Positions 1 to 4,903 of a DNA stretch of 5,842 nt are shown here, in pieces. Made by a program: the position numbers and the translations under genes. Positions within the stretch are counted from its first letter, which is position 1; each line of letters starts with the position of its first letter. The notes beneath the pieces were generated by a model that was not told where the DNA came from, did no database searches, and saw nothing but the letters and a program-made list of their open reading frames with translations. Origin of the DNA: Candidatus Aerophobota bacterium (GTDB lineage Bacteria; Aerophobota; Aerophobia; Aerophobales; B3-G15); NCBI GenBank assembly GCA_003648845.1, contig QMQA01000091.1, forward strand, positions 1 to 5,842. Direction: 5' to 3'.

Positions 1-668
1 TGAAAACCCTGCAAATCAACAAACTTAAAGATGCTTATATTAAATTGATCCTCTCAGGTGGAATTTATCCTGGTAAACTGTCCCGGCTTCCTGAAAAACC
101 CAATTTTATTATTATAGCCAGGCCCTTTTCCCCATATCCTGACAGCTGGTATGAGCAGGGAGTTAAAGCTACCATTGCCAGTATAAAAAGAAATCCCTCA
201 TCTCCTATCTACAGTCATAAAAGTTTGAACTTCCTGGAAAACCTGCTGGCAAAAAGAGAGGCAGAAGAAAAAGGCTATCAAGAAGCTATTTTTTTAAATA
301 CTGAGGGTTATCTTAGTGAAGGGTCTATAAGCAATCTTTTCGTGGTAAAAAAAGAGAGAATCATCACTCCTTCCCTTAGTTGTGGATGTCTTCCCGGTAT
401 TACCCGGAAGGTGGTACTTAACCTTTGCGCCAGGCTGGGCATACCTTCTCAGGAGAGAAAAGTAAAACTGGAAGAGCTTCTTGGAGCAGATGAAGCCTTC
501 CTCACCAACTCTCTACGAGAAATATTACCCCTCACCAGAGTAGACTCTCACATAATAGGAAGGGGAAAGATTGGCAGGATAACCAGAATCTTGATAGAAG
601 AGTACAAAAAAGATATCTATCAGAGCAAGGTTAACTTTTCAAAATCTCCTTCAGACGCAAAGCATTAA
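1..668 (+). CDS. pabC: Class IV PLP aminotransferase, PabC-like (aminodeoxychorismate lyase), 5'-truncated by window edge
   Basis: The product is a fold-type IV pyridoxal-phosphate enzyme. The best guess is 4-amino-4-deoxychorismate lyase, which releases p-aminobenzoate and pyruvate for cytosolic folate synthesis. The frame is already open at base 3 and reads KTLQINKLKDAYIKLILSGG, so the TTG at 45 is internal and the true start lies outside the window. About 221 residues are visible; E. coli PabC has about 269. Family landmarks in order are SHKSLNFLENLLAKREA (the Lys in HKS is the expected Schiff-base lysine), GYLSEGSISNLF (the Glu expected to contact the PLP ring nitrogen), LPGITR (phosphate-binding region) and FLTNSLREILPLTRVD, a C-terminal signature that favours PabC over branched-chain aminotransferase (IlvE). 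A D-amino-acid or branched-chain aminotransferase remains possible. The 3' end overlaps the convergent DUF72 gene by 38 nt. Family assignment is firm; the exact substrate is inferred. Confidence 0.78.
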   Translation, partial: KTLQINKLKDAYIKLILSGGIYPGKLSRLPEKPNFIIIARPFSPYPDSWYEQGVKATIASIKRNPSSPIYSHKSLNFLENLLAKREAEEKGYQEAIFLNTEGYLSEGSISNLFVVKKERIITPSLSCGCLPGITRKVVLNLCARLGIPSQERKVKLEELLGADEAFLTNSLREILPLTRVDSHIIGRGKIGRITRILIEEYKKDIYQSKVNFSKSPSDAKH

Positions 669-1359
669 ACACCGCAAAGGCATTATAGTCATTGTTAAAG
701 TAAATGTATACTCTTTTAACTCCCCGGTGGGGAAACTCTTTTATCAATCTGGCCCATTTTAAAAGTTCCTGATCTGAATAACATGACCCATAAAGAATCT
801 CTCTTCCGTGAAATCTGATGTAGCTAACTTCTGACGTTATCTGAACAAGCTCAGGAAAATCTGGCATACTTACAATACAGTAAGCTATTTTATACCTTTC
901 TAAGAGTGAGAGGGTATCAGGGACAAGCCAGCTTTTATTCCTGAACTCTATTGCCTGGTCAAAATTCGGGGGCAGTACCTGAAGAAAATCATCCAGAAGG
1001 CCTAAATTGTACTTAAGTGAAGGAGGAAGTTGATACAGTATAGCCCCCAGGTTATTCCTAAGAGGAGATATCCTTTCAAGAAAAGTTTCAATATCCTGTT
1101 TTATGTCCCTCAGTTTTTTAAGATGGGTTACCCTGCGCCACATCTTCAGGGTGAACCTGAAATCGGAGGGAGCTTTTTTAGCCCAACCCTTGACCATATT
1201 GGGAAAAGGAAGTCTGTAAAAAGAAGAGTTGACCTCCACACTGGTAAAAAATCTTGTATAATAGTCAAACCATCTATTTTTATCGAGTTTCTCGGGGTAG
1301 AATCTTCCCTGCCAGTGCTCATACCACCATCCAGAAGTTCCAATTATTACTTCAAACAT
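631..1359 (-). CDS. DUF72 (YecE-like) domain protein
   Basis: This is a complete 242-aa protein of the DUF72/YecE family, a TIM-barrel-like fold with no settled biochemical function. It is a normal length for the family. Visible family landmarks are GTSGWWYEHWQGRFYP (residues 7-22), EVNSSFYRLP (42-51), LGAILYQLPPS (104-114), AIEFRNKSW (136-144), YIRFHGR (180-186) and the C-terminal YIYFNNDYNAFAVFNA (218-233), which matches the usual Y-x-Y-F-N-N...G/A-x-A-x-x-N-A ending. No signal peptide or membrane segment is visible, so it is probably cytosolic. The ATG start has only a weak, distant GAAAGG about 15 nt upstream, so translation may be inefficient. It is preceded by perfect -35 and -10 hexamers with a long spacer. 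Its last 38 nt lie antisense to the end of the pabC-like gene, with no terminator between them. Confidence 0.93.
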   Translation of the reverse strand: MFEVIIGTSGWWYEHWQGRFYPEKLDKNRWFDYYTRFFTSVEVNSSFYRLPFPNMVKGWAKKAPSDFRFTLKMWRRVTHLKKLRDIKQDIETFLERISPLRNNLGAILYQLPPSLKYNLGLLDDFLQVLPPNFDQAIEFRNKSWLVPDTLSLLERYKIAYCIVSMPDFPELVQITSEVSYIRFHGREILYGSCYSDQELLKWARLIKEFPHRGVKRVYIYFNNDYNAFAVFNALRLKEILKS

Positions 1360-1416
1360 TTAACTTTTAATTAACCTTTCAACAATAAACTAAAGTTTTC
1401 CAGATTTTAGCCGACA

Positions 1417-1447
1417 ATTATACTAATGTCCTTTTTTATCCTGTCAA
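1417..1447 (-). promoter_or_regulatory. Candidate sigma-70 promoter for the DUF72 gene (19-bp spacer)
   Basis: On the minus strand a perfect TTGACA (1447-1442) is followed after 19 bp by a perfect TATAAT (1422-1417). Transcription would start near 1410, giving a leader of about 50 nt before the DUF72 ATG. A 19-bp spacer is longer than the usual 16-18 bp; such spacing is known for MerR-family-activated promoters, but no clear dyad is visible in this spacer. Confidence 0.5.
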
Positions 1448-1455
1448 TAAAAAGA

Positions 1456-1504
1456 AAAAAGAGGACAGGCTACTTTTTTCTAAAAAGTTGTCTGTCCTCT
1501 TTTT
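1456..1504. terminator. Long hairpin with A- and T-tracts, candidate bidirectional intrinsic terminator
   Basis: The outer arms AAAAAGAGGACAG (1456-1468) and CTGTCCTCTTTTT (1492-1504) are perfectly complementary over 13 bp. Inside them, 1469-1470 can pair with 1490-1491 (one wobble). After a T-T mismatch, ACTTTTT (1472-1478) pairs perfectly with AAAAAGT (1482-1488) around a TCT loop. The G/C-containing core flanked by A6 on one side and T-runs on the other gives a terminator shape on both strands. It lies between two divergently transcribed genes. Its likely plus-strand client is readthrough from the pabC-like gene. Confidence 0.7.
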
Positions 1505-1516
1505 CTCCCTTTTCCT

Positions 1517-1545
1517 TTGACACGAAAAAAATAATCTGGTATGAT
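1517..1545 (+). promoter_or_regulatory. Sigma-70 type promoter for the outer-membrane protein gene
   Basis: A perfect TTGACA (1517-1522), a 17-bp spacer and TATGAT (1540-1545; five of six to consensus) predict transcription starting near 1552. That gives a leader of roughly 59 nt before the ATG at 1611. It also argues against the in-frame ATG at 1554, which would sit at the very 5' end of the transcript. Confidence 0.72.
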
Positions 1546-1598
1546 GTTTATCAATGGCAAAAAGGGGTAAATTAAATCATGAAGAACTTAACAGGAAC

Positions 1599-1604
1599 AG
1601 GAGG
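1599..1604 (+). promoter_or_regulatory. Ribosome binding site that fixes the start at 1611
   Basis: A perfect AGGAGG lies 6 nt upstream of ATG 1611. The codons that follow encode a textbook signal peptide (MRKW then a hydrophobic stretch), whereas the 19 codons from the upstream ATG 1554 are charged (KRGKLNHEELNRNRRNK) and would spoil it. Confidence 0.85.
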
Positions 1605-1610
1605 AATAAA

Positions 1611-2645
1611 ATGAGAAAATGGGTAGCATTGGTAGTTGCAAGTATATTAATGGTAACAACAGGAATAGCCCCAGCCTTTGCCTTTGTCAGGCCCGGGACA
1701 AAGGCTATGGGAATGGGAGGAGCCTTCACAGCAATAGCAGATGACCTGACATGTGTTTTCTGGAATCCGGCAGGACTTGTTCAAACTGGACTTTTTGATC
1801 TGGATATATCCATAGCTGCAGGGGGAGAAAATATAGAGAATATACAAAACCTTTACCAGCTTTACCAGGCTCTTGAGGAAAAAAATTACAGTGCGGCTGA
1901 AGAGTTAGCCGAAAAAATTGCACCACCTATGGGCTTGGAACCAACCTTAAGCGTAGCCATTGGTCTTGCCAGAAGATTTGCCATTTCTGGAGCTCTGCAG
2001 GCAGATTTTTCTGTAGAAACGTTCAATCTTGAAAGCAGCTCACCAAATCCTTACGTAGAAATTGAAGATGTAGAAACAGCCCTTCTTCCTATTTATCTTT
2101 CCCTTGCTCATAGAGTTTCAGAAAATCTAAGCTTGGGGTTGAATTTAAAATATATCCAGGCTGCACGCCACTCATCTCATTTCAAAATTTTTGCAGATGG
2201 TACAACTGAAACCATAAGTGAGGTGGGAGGATATTCTGAGCCTGCTATTTCTTTTGACATTGGAGCACTTTACCAAAAAGAGAAAAGCCCCTTTAGCTGG
2301 GGAATAATGGTTGAGAATGTGGTTGAACCTGAGTTAAACTTTCCCGATATTTCAGGAGAGCTAAGTTCAATGCGGCTTTCAAGGAGTGTTAACCTTGGTA
2401 TCTCCCTCAGACCAGTGCCCTTTTTGACCCTGGCAGCTGATGCACACAACTTATTAACTAATGATACTACTTATCACGTGGGAGCAGAAGTAGACCTCAA
2501 GCTGATAAAACTCCGAGCAGGTTTTAACAACGGGAATCTCACACTTGGGGCAGGCTTAAAAATCCTGATATTAGACCTCCAGGCAACCTACTATCAGAAA
2601 AATAACCAGGACCCCTATATCTCTCTGGTTATATTTAAAATTTAA
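1611..2645 (+). CDS. Outer-membrane beta-barrel protein, PorV/TraF-like (UPF0164 type)
   Basis: This is a 344-aa exported protein. Residues 1-24 form a Sec signal peptide: positively charged MRK, a hydrophobic core, and an APAFA cleavage site before Phe25. The mature N-terminus carries the family signature RPGTKAMGMGGAFTAIADD (27-45) followed by FWNPAGL (50-56), typical of the PorV/PorQ and TraF_2/UPF0164 outer-membrane families. Databases often mislabel these as conjugal transfer proteins. The rest is rich in alternating hydrophobic/polar strands (for example LSLGLNLKYIQ, VNLGISLRPVPFLTLAADA, LTLGAGLKILILDLQATYY) and ends in a short strand, SLVIFKI, as expected of a transmembrane barrel. An acidic, helical-looking insert (about residues 75-110, NLYQLYQALEEKNYSAAEEL) interrupts the barrel early. 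Nothing here suggests conjugation. It has its own promoter and appears monocistronic. Substrate or partner is unknown; related proteins act as porins, lipid-transport barrels or secretion accessories. Confidence 0.85.
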   Translation: MRKWVALVVASILMVTTGIAPAFAFVRPGTKAMGMGGAFTAIADDLTCVFWNPAGLVQTGLFDLDISIAAGGENIENIQNLYQLYQALEEKNYSAAEELAEKIAPPMGLEPTLSVAIGLARRFAISGALQADFSVETFNLESSSPNPYVEIEDVETALLPIYLSLAHRVSENLSLGLNLKYIQAARHSSHFKIFADGTTETISEVGGYSEPAISFDIGALYQKEKSPFSWGIMVENVVEPELNFPDISGELSSMRLSRSVNLGISLRPVPFLTLAADAHNLLTNDTTYHVGAEVDLKLIKLRAGFNNGNLTLGAGLKILILDLQATYYQKNNQDPYISLVIFKI

Positions 2646-2977
2646 TAGCTAACCCGCTTATAACCTGATATAGCTTTTTGCCTGTGAGTTATGGAGAGTA
2701 TACTCTTCTTACAACTTCTTTATTTGTCTGCACCACTTCTTTTCTTTTTTCCTTGTCAAAAAGTCTTAAAGTTGCAAGGATAGCTACCTCGTTGCTTTCA
2801 ATAAACCTGTTCACATAAGATAGCTCATCCAGCTTCAGGATCTTGGAGAGTTTCTCCTGAAGAGCTTTCTTTGGATCAATTTCTCTTAAAGTCCGAACAT
2901 TACGGGAGAACCATATTTACACCACCCCTGAAACCGATACCATAATGACCTATTCCAGGGTGTAATTTTCTGTTCAT
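2635..2977 (-). pseudogene. Degraded gene after the glycosyltransferase (frameshift plus likely nonsense codon), possibly a second glycosyltransferase remnant
   Basis: An ATG at 2977 with a strong GAGGAGG just upstream starts a frame reading MNRKLHPGIGHYGIGFRGGV, which stops after 25 codons at 2902-2900. Skipping one base near 2911 opens a second frame that continues smoothly as SRNVRTLREIDPKKALQ and runs 74 codons to a TAA at 2691-2689, ending DKEKRKEVVQTNKEVVRRVYSP. Past that TAA the same frame stays open as LTGKKLYQVISGLAIKF until a stop at 2637-2635, overlapping the neighbouring plus-strand gene's end by 11 nt. Both ends look like GT-B glycosyltransferase pieces: a glycine-rich F-R-G-G-V N-terminal loop, and a C-terminal tail of the type 'R-x-x-x-V-x-x-N-x-x-x-V-R-R-x-Y-S'. 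Only about 100 of some 350-400 expected residues remain, which implies a large internal deletion. It sits 27 nt downstream of the intact glycosyltransferase stop, in the same operon. The glycosyltransferase identity is my inference. An unrelated small protein with a sequencing error is the alternative. Confidence 0.55.
2656..2679 (+). terminator. Weak candidate terminator after the outer-membrane protein gene
   Basis: GCTTATA (2656-2662) can pair with TATAGC (2669-2674) with one bulged T across a 6-nt loop, and TTTTT follows at 2675-2679. The stem is short and A/T rich, so this is only a plausible intrinsic terminator. It begins 10 nt after the stop codon. Confidence 0.35.
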
Positions 2978-3004
2978 CTTCCTCCTCACAGATGCCACCT
3001 GCAA

Positions 3005-4189
3005 CTATTCTAACATTATCTCAGACCTCAAATCCTTTATTTTTGTTTTCTTTCCCTCAAGTAGTTTTCTGTATAACCTCATATGTTTTTTGGCAACAAT
3101 GGACCAGCTTATTTTATTCCTCACATAATCCAGAGCTTTCCGGGAACATTTCTCCCTCAAAGTATCATCCTTTGCCAGAGTAAGAATAGCTCTTTCTAAT
3201 TCATCATCTTCTCCGTAAGGAACAAGCACACCAGCACCACTTGCTTCAACTTCTGCTTTTAATCCTTCCAGACTTGAGGCAACGACGGGAACCCCAAAAG
3301 CAAAAGAGTGAGCAAGATTGCCACTTTGAGATATAAAAGTATAAGGTAAAACCATAATATCAAAAGCTGCCAGTATTCTCTCATACTCCTTGGCAGAGAT
3401 ACTTCTCAGCACCACTTTTATTTTGTCCTTAGCCTTGCATTTTTCTACAAGCTGGAGCAGCTTTTCTCTGTATTTTTTGTGAGATGGATCATTTCCCCTT
3501 ACCTCCCCGGCAAGAACAAGATACGTATCAGAGCCAAGCTTGCTGGAGATCGAATCCCACATTTTAATTACCCTGTCATAACCTTTGGTGGGAGTAAACC
3601 AGCCCAGCATCCCTATTATTTTCTTTCCCTCCAGACCCAGAAATTTTTTCGCATCCTGCTTAGAGATAGAAATATCGGCCCTGGCTCCATGAGGGATAAC
3701 ATAAACATTATCCACTATGCGACCAATGTTTACCGGAAGATTAACCCATTGATAGTATTCATGAACGATACCTGCATCAACCAGCCTCTGCACCAAATCC
3801 ATAAACATAGCCTTTGTTTTATCCAATTTTGCATATACGGAATGATAGGTTATAACAATGGGGAACTCATCCTGGAACCTCCAGCGGAAAAGAGGTCGAA
3901 AAAGTCCTGCTGAATAATCATCTGCAACAGAGTAAAGTCCATATTCATGCTGAATATGCAATATATCAGGGCCGATTTTTTTAACCACAGAGTAAAGGTC
4001 CTGGTCCCACCGCACCCTTTTTAAATCTATCACCGGATATACATTTTCTTCTCCAGGATACCCTCCGTCCTTATGGCAGACGACATGGATATCGCTACCT
4101 TCATTTCTTAAAGCTTCAACAAGTTCAAAGGAATAGGTAGCTATACCACAGGAACGAGGAGGCCAGCTGGAAATCCAGCATATCTTCAT
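3005..4189 (-). CDS. GT4-family glycosyltransferase (GT-B fold)
   Basis: This is a complete 394-aa retaining GT-B glycosyltransferase that would transfer a sugar from a nucleotide-sugar donor to an unknown acceptor, probably at the cytoplasmic face of the membrane or in the cytosol. The N-terminal acceptor domain starts MKICWISSWPPRSCGIATYS, with the glycine-containing loop at residues 15-20, and includes HIQHEYGLY (78-86). The donor domain begins after VIPHGA (164-169), with GMLGWFTPTKGYDRVI (193-208), LVLAGE (224-229) and MVLPYTFISQSGNLAHSFAFGVP (279-301, where the family's E-x7-E motif normally lies). Here the first acidic position of that motif is not conserved and the segment reads SQSGNLAHSF, a known variant in some GT4 clades. 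No transmembrane segment or signal peptide is visible. GGAG lies 7 nt upstream of the ATG. It heads a minus-strand unit that continues into the decayed gene at 2635-2977. Donor and acceptor cannot be told from sequence. Confidence 0.9.
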   Translation of the reverse strand: MKICWISSWPPRSCGIATYSFELVEALRNEGSDIHVVCHKDGGYPGEENVYPVIDLKRVRWDQDLYSVVKKIGPDILHIQHEYGLYSVADDYSAGLFRPLFRWRFQDEFPIVITYHSVYAKLDKTKAMFMDLVQRLVDAGIVHEYYQWVNLPVNIGRIVDNVYVIPHGARADISISKQDAKKFLGLEGKKIIGMLGWFTPTKGYDRVIKMWDSISSKLGSDTYLVLAGEVRGNDPSHKKYREKLLQLVEKCKAKDKIKVVLRSISAKEYERILAAFDIMVLPYTFISQSGNLAHSFAFGVPVVASSLEGLKAEVEASGAGVLVPYGEDDELERAILTLAKDDTLREKCSRKALDYVRNKISWSIVAKKHMRLYRKLLEGKKTKIKDLRSEIMLE

Positions 4190-4210
4190 TTTTTTTCTCC
4201 AACACCATAA

Positions 4211-4237
4211 ATCTTAATCAAGTTTTTCCCTTGTCAA
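4211..4237 (-). promoter_or_regulatory. Candidate promoter for the glycosyltransferase
   Basis: The minus strand carries a perfect TTGACA (4237-4232), a short 15-bp spacer and TAAGAT (4216-4211; four of six to consensus). The -35 box overlaps the -35 box of the rightward promoter, because the plus-strand TTGTCAA reads as TTGACAA in reverse. Spacing is tight, so the -10 assignment is uncertain. Confidence 0.4.
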
Positions 4238-4258
4238 TTTTGCACGATTTTTTAAAAT
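4231..4258 (+). promoter_or_regulatory. Candidate promoter for the 71-aa protein gene
   Basis: TTGTCA (4231-4236; five of six), a 16-bp spacer and TAAAAT (4253-4258; five of six) predict a start near 4265. This leaves a leader of about 28 nt containing the AAGGAGG at 4281-4287. The -10 box is buried in the palindrome at 4244-4261. Confidence 0.5.
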
Positions 4259-4261
4259 CGT
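4244..4261. promoter_or_regulatory. 18-bp palindrome over a -10 box, candidate operator
   Basis: ACGATTTT (4244-4251) and AAAATCGT (4254-4261) are perfect inverted repeats separated by TT. The palindrome covers the rightward -10 box and sits just upstream of the leftward -35 box, the position expected for a dimeric repressor site. The arms are A/T-rich with only CG as G/C pairs, and it lacks the G/C core and T-run of an intrinsic terminator. No regulator gene is present in the window. Confidence 0.45.
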
Positions 4262-4292
4262 TACGGTAATTAATATACACAAGGAGGTTCTT

Positions 4293-4508
4293 ATGTCAAC
4301 ATGGGCATTCAAACCTCCACAGGTTAAGTTTAAAAAAGAGGAAAAAGTAGAAGTCACAAGGTCTTTTGTTATCCCGGGTGTGGGCATAATTCACTCAGGC
4401 AGAACCGGTGTGATAAAGGATGTATCTGCATCCGGCGAACCTCTGGTAGAGATGGAAAATAAAAGTTGCTTTTATATCAATCCTCGCTTCCTTAAAAGAA
4501 AGGAATAA
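4293..4508 (+). CDS. Small basic protein of 71 aa, possible SH3-like barrel, function unknown
   Basis: I do not recognise this protein. It is well supported as a gene by a perfect AAGGAGG 5 nt before the ATG, a promoter, and coding-like codon use. The N-terminal 20 residues are lysine-rich and probably flexible (FKPPQVKFKKEEKVEV). The remainder predicts short beta strands separated by glycine turns: TRSFVIPGVGIIHSG (22-36), RTGVIKDV (37-44), EPLVEMEN (49-56), CFYINPRFLKRKE (59-71). The G-R-T-G-V-I-K-D turn and the small all-beta pattern recall KOW/SH3-like barrels found in nucleic-acid or protein-binding domains, but that is only a resemblance. There is no signal peptide, membrane helix or zinc-binding cysteine set (a single Cys59). 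It is divergent from the glycosyltransferase and shares a 103-bp control region with it. The downstream permease remnant has its own candidate promoter. Confidence 0.82.
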   Translation: MSTWAFKPPQVKFKKEEKVEVTRSFVIPGVGIIHSGRTGVIKDVSASGEPLVEMENKSCFYINPRFLKRKE

Positions 4509-4588
4509 TAAAAATATCTACCTGATGAGCTTTTCTGTCTTTTATTTTAAAGGATAACCAGTTACCCCGAAAAACAGGAAATCTTATT

Positions 4589-4616
4589 TTGACAAAAGAT
4601 TTGATTGATATATAAG
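4589..4616 (+). promoter_or_regulatory. Candidate promoter before the permease remnant
   Basis: A perfect TTGACA (4589-4594), a 16-bp spacer and TATAAG (4611-4616; five of six) would start transcription near 4623. That lies inside the remnant's reading frame, downstream of its possible TTG start at 4605. The promoter therefore cannot serve that start codon and may be a chance match or a relic. Confidence 0.35.
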
Positions 4617-4826
4617 AAATCCCTGAAAATCAAGCCTCAACATCAGGGGTATTTATTTGTTCTGCCCTGTCTTATTATGCTTGCCCTTGTACTGGGATTT
4701 CCTGCCTTGATGGCAATAGCAAATAGCTTCAGTCCCATATGGTCCAAAGAATTTACCTTCACCATTAATAACCACAAAAACTTATACAGAACCTTATTTT
4801 CTGAGCTCTCGAGCCAAATTATTTGA
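4605..4826 (+). pseudogene. N-terminal remnant of a sugar ABC-transporter permease (MalF/UgpA type)
   Basis: The frame reads IYKKSLKIKPQHQGYLFVLP then a hydrophobic segment through ALVLGFPALMAIANSF, then KEFTFTINNHKNLYRTL. This is the classic start of binding-protein-dependent sugar permeases: a basic N-terminus, a first membrane helix beginning G-Y-L-F-V-L-P, a P-A-L-M-A-I-A-N-S-F end of helix, and the 'N-x-x-N/L-Y' segment before the second helix. It stops after 73 codons, while such permeases normally have about 280-310 residues and six helices. No continuation was found in the other plus frames up to the glutamine synthetase gene. A stop (4602-4604) directly precedes the TTG at 4605, there is no good RBS, and the original start codon appears lost. 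The rest of the transporter (binding protein, second permease, ATPase) is not in the window. The family call comes from pattern recognition of the N-terminus only. Confidence 0.68.
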
Positions 4827-4857
4827 CATTCCTTGCTCATTGGCTAAAATTGAGCTC
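4803..4857. repeat. Nested inverted repeat around the glutamine synthetase promoter
   Basis: GAGCTC (4803-4808) and AGCCAA (4812-4817) on the left are mirrored on the right by TTGGCT (4840-4845) and GAGCTC (4852-4857), enclosing the -35 and most of the -10 box. The gap between the two elements differs on the two sides (3 versus 6 nt), so the symmetry is imperfect. GAGCTC is itself a palindrome, and the arrangement could be chance. Confidence 0.35.
4823..4850 (+). promoter_or_regulatory. Promoter for the glutamine synthetase gene
   Basis: A perfect TTGACA (4823-4828), a 16-bp spacer and TAAAAT (4845-4850; five of six) predict a start near 4857 and a leader of about 47 nt. The -35 box overlaps the stop codon of the permease remnant (TGA 4824-4826). 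No GlnR-type TGTNA-N7-TNACA box is visible. Confidence 0.6.
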
Positions 4858-4903
4858 TGCAAGCTGGAGCTATTTTTCAAAAAATACATCAAAGGAGGTC
4901 TAA

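Noticed and set aside
45..47. TTG at 45 as the start of the PabC-like gene
   Set aside because: The frame is open to the left edge and the upstream residues (LKDAYIKL) match the family, so the gene is truncated by the window.
721..733. GC-rich hairpin TCCCC-GGT-GGGGA as a terminator for the PabC-like gene
   Set aside because: The stem is only 5 bp with a 3-nt loop and has no T-run directly after it. It lies within DUF72 coding sequence.
1030..1374. Plus-strand open frame of 114 codons
   Set aside because: It lies antisense inside the DUF72 gene, which has clear family motifs. It has no RBS and its protein looks non-biological.
1554..1610. Upstream in-frame ATG at 1554 giving a 363-aa outer-membrane protein
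   Set aside because: It has no RBS, lies about 2 nt after the predicted transcription start, and would put a charged 19-aa segment in front of a perfect signal peptide. ATG 1611 has AGGAGG at ideal spacing.
2695..2706. Perfect 12-bp palindrome AGAGTATACTCT
   Set aside because: It falls in the last codons of the decayed gene, has no loop for a hairpin and no partner copy in the window. A chance match is the simplest reading.
2992..3183. Plus-strand open frame of 63 codons
   Set aside because: It is antisense to the C-terminal coding part of the glycosyltransferase, with no RBS and a low-complexity hydrophobic translation.
3479..3913. Plus-strand open frame of 144 codons
   Set aside because: It is antisense within the well-supported glycosyltransferase and resembles no family; I treat it as a shadow frame.
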